From the NCBI GenBank assembly GCA_016206785.1, contig JACQQV010000011.1, positions 1-54,203 on the forward strand: a stretch of 54,203 bases of DNA, in the 5' to 3' direction. Source of the stretch: Candidatus Omnitrophota bacterium (GTDB lineage Bacteria; Omnitrophota; Gorgyraeia; JACQQV01). Below are positions 22,831-31,100 of this stretch, in pieces. A model generated the notes under the pieces. The model was not told the DNA's origin and ran no database searches. It saw only the letters and a program-made list of their open reading frames with translations. Numbering within the stretch: position 1 is the first letter of the stretch; each line of letters opens with the position of its first letter. The translations under genes were made by a program, and so were the position numbers.

Positions 22831-22935
22831 TCATGGTAATGATGCATTTGTAACATACTCCGCTGCTCCACAAGGAGTGCTAAACAGGCAAAGTGCCAAT
22901 GTCATGAGCAAAGTGCAAATCGATACTTTCTTCAT
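22831..22935 (-). pseudogene. Signal-peptide ORF, probably a frameshifted small secreted protein
   Basis: Starting 14 bases after the octaheme cytochrome stop, the frame reads MKKVSICTLLMTLALCLFST PC GAAEYV and stops after 34 residues. One frame over, the reading continues as [19 protein letters not shown] and runs on into the REP-like palindrome. A one-base loss in GAGTATGTTAC would explain a signal peptide severed from a CxxC metal-binding domain. Alternatively it is a real tiny exported peptide. Confidence 0.4.
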
Positions 22936-22949
22936 CACAATTCCCGGGT

Positions 22950-25877
22950 TTATTCAGAGGGTAAAATCATTGGTTTTGTCTCGTTTTCTGCGGATAAGGA
23001 TAATAAATAATTCCTCAATACGCGGATCTGCTCATGTTCGTTTCCCTCTAAGATGTCGGAAGGACCAGAGTCCTCAAAAGTGGCTGGATCAAAATAGGTC
23101 GGCATCTTCGTCCCGGGAAGTAGAGCGGCCGGATTCTTAAGCCATTCCATAATCCACTGGGGTTTAAGTCTTTCTTTGGCTAACGCAAAATTGGGGGCCC
23201 ATCGGTCAGGGGAACCGGGAGGCATCTTATTTCCAACAATGTGGCACTGCGCACAATCAAAATACTCTTTGGAGAAAAGTTTGAGAGCGGCCTTGTGCTC
23301 TTCTTCTGTGAGGGTTGTATCGACTCTCTCCGTAAAGGGAAATTCTTCGTTATCCAGTTCATTAAAATATTTGACCAAGGCATTTAACCGCGTGGCATTA
23401 AAATTGAATGACGGCATCCTTACCTTTAACCATGGGCGGATGGTGGTTGGGTGCTCAAGGAAATGATATAGCCATTCTGTGTGGACTTTTTTGCCTTCAC
23501 CGATGAGATTCGGCGGGCTAAAACTGGTCACTAGCGCATCCGCCTCACTTTCGGAACGATTGTCGTACTTCACAAGCCATTCTTGAATGCTTTCCCGGAT
23601 CGTTCCTCCCTCCCCCTCGATCACATGGCAGGCCTGACAGTTATAAAGATGAACGACTTTCTGACCCGCTTCGAGATGGAGGTTCCGGGTCGTACGCGGC
23701 ATTTTCCTTCTTTCGACAGAGGCGCCATCCACAAACCCCATGAGTGCCGTGACCAATGCGTCGTTTTCTTCCTCAGAAAAATAAAAATTGGGCATTTTTA
23801 ATTTCTCATCAGGCACCTTCACTTTGCCTTCATCAAAGATACGCGGATTTCGTAATTTTTGCTCAAACCACGCAAAATTGGTATGGTCAAGATGGGTAAG
23901 CCCGAAATCAAGCTTATGGACCGATTTACTTCCCTCCTCCGTCAGTTCCGTTCCGACAGGATTGGCATGCTCGAATCCTTTGATATCGTGGCAAGCATAG
24001 CAGCCGTAGTGACTGATGAGTCGTTCACCGGCAAAATTCAGCTTTTGATTCAAATCCATCGACGTGACCTTTTGTTTTGCCGCCGTATGTGTTTCCATCT
24101 TGGTTAAGAATCCCAGTAATATCTCGTCAATCGCTTGTTCGTTGACTTCTGGCACAACTTTTTTGTCAAAATCATCATTTCGATCGGAGGCAAGATATGC
24201 TGCGATATCCGCCGCTTCTTGATCTGTCAGTCGCAAATTGGGCATTCGCGTTTGGGCATGGTACCTCGCAGGATCTTTGAGCCAATTGTAAAGCCACTCT
24301 TTCGTTGTCTTGGAACCGAGTCCTATTAAATTCGGCCCGTGCTGGCGTCTTAAGATATCCCGTGTTGTCGCTTGGTTGTCTTCGACCCTTTGGATCTGGT
24401 GGCAGGCAAGACACCCCACGGAAGAAACAAGTTCCTTTCCTCTTTCTGCATTTCCCGAAGCGGGGAGGGGTTTCATTTCAAACGGTTCGCTGGCGGAGAC
24501 AAGATAATGGACCATGGCCAGGATTTCCTGTTGGGTACGCTTTTTCGACTCGGGGTCGCCGTTATTCGACTGGTTAAAAAAAGTAGGCATCCAGGTATTA
24601 TGCCGGAAAGAGCGCGGGTTCTCGATCCATCGGTAAGCCCAATCCTTTGTTAATTTTGAGTCTAATTTTCTTAAGCTAGGTCCCGATCTAGGCCAGTCTT
24701 CATATTGTTTGATGAGATGACAGTTAAAGCAACCTGCTTTCTCGACCAAGTGTATTCCGAGATTCAGTTTTTCAGCCCCCTGAAGGGTGACTTGGTTACC
24801 GTGGCATTTGAAACATCCTGCTTGCGCATATTGAAGAGGGAGCATCGGTTCATCCCAAAGTTCCATTCTCGTCCACTGGTACTTTCTTTTCCACTCCTCC
24901 TTTTGCTTCTCTTCCGAGGGGGTGTGGGCTGCAGAGGTAAAGTCTGTTCCACGACCGCGGCCTCCATGGCAGACCGTGCATCCAAGTTCTTCTAAGGGAT
25001 GCGGTGAATTTTTACCAAGATACAACTCAAGATTCGGGTGAGTCCTGTACGGTTGAGGGGCATCCTTGTACTCGGGATTTGTAATACCCTGGTGGCAGGT
25101 GATGCACCGATCCACCTTCGGGACCTGCATAAAATTGACATTGTCCGTGAGGTCTCTTAAAACAATTTGCTGAATTTTCACATTTGGATTGGCGAAGTCG
25201 ATGAGGGGTAAATCGCGTACTTTGTCGGCGATCCGGGTGGCAAGCGACATCGCTGACGGATCAATGATCTTAAGTTTTCTCTCTAGAACGTCTTTTTGCG
25301 AAGTCATCTGGTGCAGATCGCGTTCAAGGTTTCGCAGACTTTCTGAAGAGCGATCGATAATCGCAACCTTGTCTTTTAATTTTTGATTCGATTCTTCGAC
25401 AACGAGTTGAAGGTCTTTTACCTTTTTGTCATACTTGAGAAAGTCCGCTTTGGCCTCTTCAAGGCTTTCTGATGGCTGCGCTTTTGCAGACTCATAACGG
25501 TATCGTGCTGCATCCAGTTCAGACTTTGCAAATTTGAGTTCCTGCTCGGTCAAATCTCTTTTAGCACGTAAATGGACGATCTCTTTTTTGAGGTCTTCAA
25601 GGCCAGAGCGACTCGCCTCGTAATCCTTCCGGGCTTCCTTTATCTCCTTCAACAAGGCCTGGTACGCTTCCTGACTTTCAAGGGCGCGATGCGCCTCTTC
25701 ATACTTGGCTTTCGTTTTTGCGATTTCAAGGGTCCGGAACTCTGTCTGATGGTGCTTCCACTGACGCACATAGTCGCTCAAGAAAAGCCACCCGAGGGAA
25801 AGCAATAGGAGGATGCTTGATATGGAAAAGATGAGGTTTAACTTGTTTCGATTGTAGTGTCGTTCGTCGGGCAGCAC
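22950..25877 (-). CDS. Membrane-anchored octaheme cytochrome c of the bc complex
   Basis: 975 residues: an N-terminal membrane helix (about 13-34), a long coiled coil (about 45-205), then eight CxxCH heme sites at 258, 300, 355, 383, 489, 626, 747 and 875. The last five are followed by a W-(L/I)-x-(N/H/D)-P...M-P-x-F/L pattern (for example TRMPNLRL, LKMPNFYF, TKMPTYFD), which supplies Met ligands as in class I cytochromes. It is the last large gene after Rieske, cytochrome b6 and subunit IV, so it very likely carries electrons out of the complex. The large helical stalk is unusual. Confidence 0.9.
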   Translation of the reverse strand: MLPDERHYNRNKLNLIFSISSILLLLSLGWLFLSDYVRQWKHHQTEFRTLEIAKTKAKYEEAHRALESQEAYQALLKEIKEARKDYEASRSGLEDLKKEIVHLRAKRDLTEQELKFAKSELDAARYRYESAKAQPSESLEEAKADFLKYDKKVKDLQLVVEESNQKLKDKVAIIDRSSESLRNLERDLHQMTSQKDVLERKLKIIDPSAMSLATRIADKVRDLPLIDFANPNVKIQQIVLRDLTDNVNFMQVPKVDRCITCHQGITNPEYKDAPQPYRTHPNLELYLGKNSPHPLEELGCTVCHGGRGRGTDFTSAAHTPSEEKQKEEWKRKYQWTRMELWDEPMLPLQYAQAGCFKCHGNQVTLQGAEKLNLGIHLVEKAGCFNCHLIKQYEDWPRSGPSLRKLDSKLTKDWAYRWIENPRSFRHNTWMPTFFNQSNNGDPESKKRTQQEILAMVHYLVSASEPFEMKPLPASGNAERGKELVSSVGCLACHQIQRVEDNQATTRDILRRQHGPNLIGLGSKTTKEWLYNWLKDPARYHAQTRMPNLRLTDQEAADIAAYLASDRNDDFDKKVVPEVNEQAIDEILLGFLTKMETHTAAKQKVTSMDLNQKLNFAGERLISHYGCYACHDIKGFEHANPVGTELTEEGSKSVHKLDFGLTHLDHTNFAWFEQKLRNPRIFDEGKVKVPDEKLKMPNFYFSEEENDALVTALMGFVDGASVERRKMPRTTRNLHLEAGQKVVHLYNCQACHVIEGEGGTIRESIQEWLVKYDNRSESEADALVTSFSPPNLIGEGKKVHTEWLYHFLEHPTTIRPWLKVRMPSFNFNATRLNALVKYFNELDNEEFPFTERVDTTLTEEEHKAALKLFSKEYFDCAQCHIVGNKMPPGSPDRWAPNFALAKERLKPQWIMEWLKNPAALLPGTKMPTYFDPATFEDSGPSDILEGNEHEQIRVLRNYLLSLSAENETKPMILPSE

Positions 25878-25885
25878 TTTTTTCT

Positions 25886-27001
25886 CTATATATTAAAGAA
25901 AAACTCGGGGATGGCGATGATATATTTAATATTGAAAGCCCACCGCAAAAACATCTTCATCGGCAGACTCGCTGCGATGAGGAGTAATACGACAAAGACG
26001 CTATAGCGAAATGCCCCTAAATTTTTGAAGATATTTCTAAAAAGTGTCTTCGCGAGTAACGGAGGTAAGATGCCGAAGTAAGAGACCATGAGGAAAAATC
26101 CTGGCAGCTCCCGCAGGATTATATTTTGTGGCACTTGACGTTTAAACCAAATCATATAAAAGTATTCCGACAGATTTACATTTGTTAAGACCTCCAGTTT
26201 ATTGACATCCCAATATTCAAAGGGGCCAAAGAAATTCCAATTTGGACCGCGAAGGAATGTTCCAACGGTGATTAAAAAAATCCAAAAGAGAAGCCAAAGC
26301 GTTACAAAAATGGAAATCGCCATTTTCCTCTCTTTAAAGGAATAATAGCCGCGCCCTTTTTTATTACTGTCTAAATAAGGAATCGCCATGAGCCCCAAAA
26401 TAATCACCGTCGGAAAGACGACACCCGCGAGCCAGGGGTCGAAGTAAACCAGCATCTCTTGAAGACCTAAAAAATACCAGGGGGCCTTCGACGGGTTAGG
26501 AGACACGGTTGGATTGGCCGGCTCCTCCAGAGGGGCCTTAAGTAGAATCGACCACACCATCAAAAGGATCGTACAGAGAATCAGGGAGATGAATTCGATA
26601 TAAACAAGGTCAGGCCAAACCAGCACCTTTTCTTTGGCATCTCCGGCCTCACTCGATTCTTTCCCCTCGTCCATCCTGGCATCGTTCTCATAGGCCTGTT
26701 TCATACTGACCCATAAAAAGAAGTTGACCAGAAATAAGAGGCCGACAATAGGGACATTGTCCGGCTTTGTAACGATTTTCTTAAAATTAGGATCGGTTAA
26801 ACCAAAGGCAAAGAATGCGATCATGAGCGAAAAGAAGATGATGCCCCCCATGCGGGTCCAAAGTTTGTAGAGCCTTAATTTTTTGTTTATTTTGAACAAG
26901 ATTTCATTTGGCGGGAACATCAACACTGTGAAAACAAGCAGGAGAGGAAAAAGGACCCGCGGTCTTGTCACGTGATTTACGAAGTCTTTAAAGGCTTCCA
27001 T
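25886..27001 (-). CDS. Cytochrome bc complex subunit IV-like (C-terminal cytochrome b half)
   Basis: A 371-residue membrane protein corresponding to the C-terminal part of cytochrome b, extended N-terminally and C-terminally with extra helices. The Qo-site motif reads KAPWYFLGLQEMLVYFDPWL: the PEWY position is APWY, so the usual Glu is absent. I use the ATG at 27001 (MEAFKDFVNH), which follows the petB stop by one base; the frame is open to 27040. It lies 8 bases from the octaheme gene. Confidence 0.88.
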   Translation of the reverse strand: MEAFKDFVNHVTRPRVLFPLLLVFTVLMFPPNEILFKINKKLRLYKLWTRMGGIIFFSLMIAFFAFGLTDPNFKKIVTKPDNVPIVGLLFLVNFFLWVSMKQAYENDARMDEGKESSEAGDAKEKVLVWPDLVYIEFISLILCTILLMVWSILLKAPLEEPANPTVSPNPSKAPWYFLGLQEMLVYFDPWLAGVVFPTVIILGLMAIPYLDSNKKGRGYYSFKERKMAISIFVTLWLLFWIFLITVGTFLRGPNWNFFGPFEYWDVNKLEVLTNVNLSEYFYMIWFKRQVPQNIILRELPGFFLMVSYFGILPPLLAKTLFRNIFKNLGAFRYSVFVVLLLIAASLPMKMFLRWAFNIKYIIAIPEFFFNI

Positions 27002-27002
27002 A

Positions 27003-27797
27003 TTATAATGGTGTTGAAATGCCCCCGTCCTTTCGAACACGCCAAAAATGAACAGACATAAAAATCATGATGATAAAAGGAAGGCCGATGCAATGCAGAA
27101 CATAGAATCGCAACAAGGCCCCTTCTCCAACGAATCGACCGCCAAGAAGAGCGAAACGGGCGTCACTCGAGGGGGTGATAAAATTCACATCACCCAGGGC
27201 GAGAAGTGAGGATCCTGGGCCCAATGCCCCGGCGAAGGGTGTTGCCCCAGCCATATTGGACCCTACCGTAATCGCCCAGATCGCCAATTGATCCCAAGGC
27301 AAGAGATACCCCGTAAAACTTAAGAGCATGGTCAGTACCAAGAGAATCACGCCAACCACCCAGTTGAATTCCCTGGGAGGTTTATACGCTCCCGTCATAA
27401 AAACGCGAAACATATGAAGCCAGACGGAAATGACCATGAGGTGTGCACCCCATCGATGGATTTCCCGCATGATTCCCAAAGGAACCTGCTCTCTCAAATC
27501 GATCATATCCCCGTAAGCGTACTCAACCGTAGGCCTGTAGTAAAACATAAGAAGTATCCCTGTGACCGTCAAAACGAGGAATATAAAAAACGAAAGGCCG
27601 CCCATACACCAGGTGTATTTGAGTTTCACACCACTCACCGGTAGCCGGGCCGGATGGAGGTGGAGAAAGACATCGTTTAAAATGATCATCATCCGCTGAC
27701 GGCGCGAGCGGGGAACACCGGTGCGAAAGATAGACTTTACGACTTGAGTTTCTGCAATTCTACCCAAAATATTTTTCTTATCGCCTGAATTCGCCAT
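27003..27797 (-). CDS. petB: Cytochrome b6-type subunit of the bc complex
   Basis: A 264-residue membrane protein holding the two b hemes. The His pairs lie in [20 protein letters not shown] and [11 protein letters not shown]...MSVHFWRV. Cys64 in [12 protein letters not shown] aligns with Cys35 of chloroplast/Bacillus b6 (FYCLGG), the site that anchors the extra heme ci/cn. Split b plus subunit IV and this Cys make it b6-like, not a mitochondrial-type b. It follows Rieske by 12 bases. Confidence 0.93.
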   Translation of the reverse strand: MANSGDKKNILGRIAETQVVKSIFRTGVPRSRRQRMMIILNDVFLHLHPARLPVSGVKLKYTWCMGGLSFFIFLVLTVTGILLMFYYRPTVEYAYGDMIDLREQVPLGIMREIHRWGAHLMVISVWLHMFRVFMTGAYKPPREFNWVVGVILLVLTMLLSFTGYLLPWDQLAIWAITVGSNMAGATPFAGALGPGSSLLALGDVNFITPSSDARFALLGGRFVGEGALLRFYVLHCIGLPFIIMIFMSVHFWRVRKDGGISTPL

Positions 27798-27809
27798 CGA
27801 TTTCTCTCC

Positions 27810-28388
27810 TTAAGTCACGATAAATGAGTCGGGATCTGACCATTCCCCCTTTTCTTGCTGAAATTTTACGGTTTTATCAACGATGATTTCACCGTCGGGC
27901 GACAAAGATATTTTGAATCGCTCTAACGGCCTAGGTGCCGGACCTTCAAAATTGATCCCTGTCCGATAATATCCGCTTCCATGGCAAGGACATTTAAATT
28001 TATTCTCATTCGGCAGCCAATTCGGGGTACACCCCAGATGCGTACACACAGTTGAGAGGGCAAAGATTTTTTCGGAATCACGAACAATCCACACGCGATG
28101 CTGTTTCTTGAAACGTTCGGAGACTTCACCGACGTTGTAATCGCCGATAAAACCGGCTGAAAACGATTGCTTGGGTTCGAAGAGGACGTTCGGAAAGAGA
28201 TATCGGAGTAGCATTGTCCCAAAACCCGCAGCGACAGCTGCGAACGCGGCCCAGCCCAAGAACAAAAGTTTTAGGAATGAACGCCTGTCCATCACTTCGG
28301 TGGACGCCGTTTGTTCTTGGCGGGTGATGGGGGTGGCAACGACGGATTTGTTTTCCGCGTCCCCCTGCAGAGGATTAGGCACGGTCAT
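27810..28388 (-). CDS. Rieske iron-sulfur protein of the bc complex
   Basis: A 192-residue [2Fe-2S] protein that takes electrons from quinol at the Qo site. Ligands C115/H117 lie in CTHLGC and C133/H136 in CPCHGSGY, with C120 and C135 available for the stabilising disulfide. The N-terminus has DRRSFLKLLFLGW and a hydrophobic anchor, a Tat-type signal; tatA lies two genes upstream. It overlaps the HEAT gene by 4 bases. Confidence 0.95.
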   Translation of the reverse strand: MTVPNPLQGDAENKSVVATPITRQEQTASTEVMDRRSFLKLLFLGWAAFAAVAAGFGTMLLRYLFPNVLFEPKQSFSAGFIGDYNVGEVSERFKKQHRVWIVRDSEKIFALSTVCTHLGCTPNWLPNENKFKCPCHGSGYYRTGINFEGPAPRPLERFKISLSPDGEIIVDKTVKFQQEKGEWSDPDSFIVT

Positions 28389-29188
28389 TTTAATTTTTCT
28401 AAAGCGGCGGATCTAACTTTCATATTGCTATCCGTTTTTGAGAGTCGTAGAAGCTCTGCATTCAATTCCGGTTCATCGAATAAAGAAGCTGCTTCGATTG
28501 CGGAGAGCAGAAGATAATTTTGTTCTTCAGAATCGACTTCTGGGAATGCGGAAAGGTATTCACGGTCGAGCATCTTTAAAATGATCGGTTTTCCTGTACC
28601 ATCGCCCATCTTTGCGAGGGATATGGCCGCCCCCCACTGAACGTTAGGCTCAGCATCATACAGTACTTTTCTTAATCTGTCAATCGATGAGGGATGGGCG
28701 ATATTTCCGAGTGCAACAACAGTGATGGAACGAATGCGGGCATCAGGATGATTCAAAAATTGGTTTAGAAGAGCGGCGCCACGCTGGTCTTTAAGCATCC
28801 CGATCGCGTAGATCACTGCTGGTAAATTTTCCTGTTTTTCGTTCAAAAGGTCTTCCGTTAAGGGCTCAAAGAATGTGGCCTTTCCTGTTCGCCCCATGGC
28901 AAGCGCTATGTATTGGCGGACACGAGGGTCATCCTGTTTTGATTTTCTAAAAGTGCTTGTCATTTCTTGGGTGAAGCTTTCCTCTTCCGGAATGAGGCCC
29001 GGATTGACTAACATCTTAGAGAGCTCAAAGGCTGATTGCCAGCGCTTTGTTGCGCCACCCACCTTTACATCTTCCAAAAGATCATAGACTGTTTGCTTTT
29101 CACGTGTTAAAAGCCGAATCGCTGCAACCAGCATCGCACAAGAGACGGCGATGATAAACGGTATGACGATGAACGAATGCATCATCAT
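28385..29188 (-). CDS. Membrane-anchored HEAT-repeat protein of the bc operon
   Basis: About 267 residues with one N-terminal membrane helix (SFIVIPFIIAVSCAMLVAAI) followed by HEAT/PBS-lyase-type helical repeats (QYIALAMGRTGK, PAVIYAIGMLKDQRGAALLN, IRSITVVALGNIAHPSSIDR, PNVQWGAAISLAKMGDGTGK). It is a likely scaffold or assembly factor for the complex. The frame is open to 29344 but overlaps tatA, so one of the three Met codons at 29182-29188 is the probable start. Confidence 0.8.
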   Translation of the reverse strand: MMMHSFIVIPFIIAVSCAMLVAAIRLLTREKQTVYDLLEDVKVGGATKRWQSAFELSKMLVNPGLIPEEESFTQEMTSTFRKSKQDDPRVRQYIALAMGRTGKATFFEPLTEDLLNEKQENLPAVIYAIGMLKDQRGAALLNQFLNHPDARIRSITVVALGNIAHPSSIDRLRKVLYDAEPNVQWGAAISLAKMGDGTGKPIILKMLDREYLSAFPEVDSEEQNYLLLSAIEAASLFDEPELNAELLRLSKTDSNMKVRSAALEKLK

Positions 29189-29213
29189 CCGTTTAAGTGA
29201 GTTCCCCTCTTTA

Positions 29214-29393
29214 TTATTTCTTCCCTTTCTTATCCTCGTCTTTTTCTTCATGCTTCTCGCCTTGTACCGCTTTTTTAAACTCCCGGATGCCGTCTCCCAA
29301 GGCCTTTCCAATTTCAGGGAGCCTCTTCGCTCCGAAGAGAACAAGGATAATGGCCAAAACGATCAGAAGTTCTCCAAATCCGATATTTCCCAT
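29214..29393 (-). CDS. tatA: Sec-independent translocase component TatA/TatE
   Basis: A 59-residue protein with the family pattern: short N-terminal helix GFGELLIVLAIILVLFGAKR, LPEIGKALGDGIREFKKAV amphipathic helix, then a charged tail of E, D and K. It helps to export folded proteins such as the Rieske protein two genes downstream. AAAGGAGG lies 6 bases from the ATG at 29393; the ATG at 29399 is too close. Confidence 0.93.
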   Translation of the reverse strand: MGNIGFGELLIVLAIILVLFGAKRLPEIGKALGDGIREFKKAVQGEKHEEKDEDKKGKK

Positions 29394-29413
29394 GAGCATC
29401 CTCCTTTTGAGGG

Positions 29414-30427
29414 TCAGTGGCTGCGGGTCAAGGTATACTCTGCAAGGTGGGCAAGACTTTCTTGCGTCTGACGCACTTTCAAATCGGCGACCTCTCGTTT
29501 CGCCATTTGCATATAGGCGCGGGCTCGCTCCATAGAGCGCTCCACTGTCCCATGTCTGGCCACCAGACGGCGGATTTCATCTGCCGCTTCTCCGTTCTGA
29601 GATTCTTGAATGATCTCTTTAATCTTTTTCTTTTCAGCGTCAGAAATTTTTTGAAGAAGATAGATGAGGGGCAAAGTCGGCTTCCCTTTCTGAATATCTG
29701 TCCCGAGAGACTTTCCCATCTTCTCTTCGTCTCCCACCAAATCCAGACAGTCATCCACAATTTGGAAACCGATCCCGAAATAAAGACCATATTGGGAAAG
29801 ACGTTCGACTTCTTCCTTGGAGGCACCCCCTAAATAAGCACCTAGCTCACAGGCGCGGGAAATAAGGGAGGCGGTCTTCCGCTCGATCATCGTGACATAT
29901 TTCTCTTCGGAAAGGGAAAAATCGTAGCGGGCGACCAACTGCCCCAACTCCCCCATACAGATCACCTTTGCCGTTTCAATGAGATCCTGCAATACTTTCA
30001 TCTCACGGAGTTCCGAAAGAATGATGAAAGATTTAGCGTACACGTAGTCCCCCAATACCACCGAGATCTCGTTGCCCCATCGGAAATTGAGGGTTTCTTT
30101 TCTGCGGCGGAGCATCGCCTCATCCAGGACATCGTCATGGATGAGGGTGGCCGTATGGAGTAACTCGATCGACGTTGCGAGTTTTACAATGCAGTGGGAG
30201 AATTGACCGCCGATTTGTGCCGAAAAAAGGACGAGGGCGGGCCGAAGCATCTTTCCCCGGTCTCCTAAAAGAAACTCAAGGACTATGGAACTGAAACCAT
30301 CGTACCCCTTCAGTTCCTTTTCAAATTCCCGGGACACCTCGACGAGTTCCTTTTCAATCGGTCGATAAATGTCTGAAAGAGTCACCGTTTTCTCTTTTGC
30401 ATTACTTGACTGCATCATATAACCCAA
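29414..30427 (-). CDS. ispB: Long-chain polyprenyl diphosphate synthase
   Basis: Makes the isoprenoid side chain of the respiratory quinone. About 335 residues with both Asp-rich motifs: LIHDDVLDEAMLRRRK and FQIVDDCLDLVGDE, and GKPTLPLIYLL typical of trans-type synthases. The chain length cannot be read by eye. It overlaps ubiE by about 26 bases; starts at 30427 or the Met codons at 30418/30415 are possible. Confidence 0.92.
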   Translation of the reverse strand: MGYMMQSSNAKEKTVTLSDIYRPIEKELVEVSREFEKELKGYDGFSSIVLEFLLGDRGKMLRPALVLFSAQIGGQFSHCIVKLATSIELLHTATLIHDDVLDEAMLRRRKETLNFRWGNEISVVLGDYVYAKSFIILSELREMKVLQDLIETAKVICMGELGQLVARYDFSLSEEKYVTMIERKTASLISRACELGAYLGGASKEEVERLSQYGLYFGIGFQIVDDCLDLVGDEEKMGKSLGTDIQKGKPTLPLIYLLQKISDAEKKKIKEIIQESQNGEAADEIRRLVARHGTVERSMERARAYMQMAKREVADLKVRQTQESLAHLAEYTLTRSH

Positions 30428-31100
30428 TGGCTCCCGGCGGAAGAGCCCTGAAGGAGACCTGCCGAAAACCGGCCGAACGGAGCCTCCCGCAGAATTCCGC
30501 GGGTGTCTGAAAACCGATGACGGAATTGTTTAAATAAAGAAAGGGGTAGAGCCTGCCGCAGGTTAAAAATCCGATAATCGGAACAACCCCTTTCAGGTAA
30601 CATCGGTAAAAAAGGCCGCTCACGTGATTGCTTGGGCGATTGATTTCCAAGATGACCGCATGACCTCCTGACTTGAGCACACGAACCATTTCCCTTAGCC
30701 CCTGATCGAGATCGATGAGGTTTCGCATGGAAAAACCGCTTGTAACATAATCGAAAACCCCTTCTTGAAAGGAGAGGTGCTCGGCTTGGCCCATGAGAAG
30801 CAAAATCTTTTCCTCTTTTCCGAGCCGCTTAAGTTTTTTCCGGGCAAGCTCAAGCATCCCCTTGGAGAAATCGACTCCCACCACCTGCCCCTTTCCATTG
30901 AGCCGTGCCGCGAATTGAAGAGCAAGTTCCCCTGTACCGGTACAAACATCAAGAATTTTTGCATCTTCCTTTTCCACAGTTCGGGAGGCGCACTTCCGCC
31001 AATACCGGTCTAAGAAAAAGGTCGAGGCGGTGTTAAAAAGGTCGTACCGAGGACTGATCCGATCAAAAAGATCTTTAATGAATCCCTCGGTCTTTTTCAT
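30402..31100 (-). CDS. ubiE: Ubiquinone/menaquinone biosynthesis C-methyltransferase UbiE/MenG
   Basis: SAM-dependent methylation of the quinone ring. The 232-residue protein has the family start FIKDLFDRISPRYDLFNTA, SAM motif LDVCTGTGELALQFA, VVGVDFSKGMLELARKK and VTSGFSMRNLIDLDQGLREM. Whether the quinone is menaquinone or ubiquinone is not resolved by this gene. It overlaps hemL by 4 bases. Confidence 0.94.
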   Translation of the reverse strand: MKKTEGFIKDLFDRISPRYDLFNTASTFFLDRYWRKCASRTVEKEDAKILDVCTGTGELALQFAARLNGKGQVVGVDFSKGMLELARKKLKRLGKEEKILLLMGQAEHLSFQEGVFDYVTSGFSMRNLIDLDQGLREMVRVLKSGGHAVILEINRPSNHVSGLFYRCYLKGVVPIIGFLTCGRLYPFLYLNNSVIGFQTPAEFCGRLRSAGFRQVSFRALPPGAIGLYDAVK

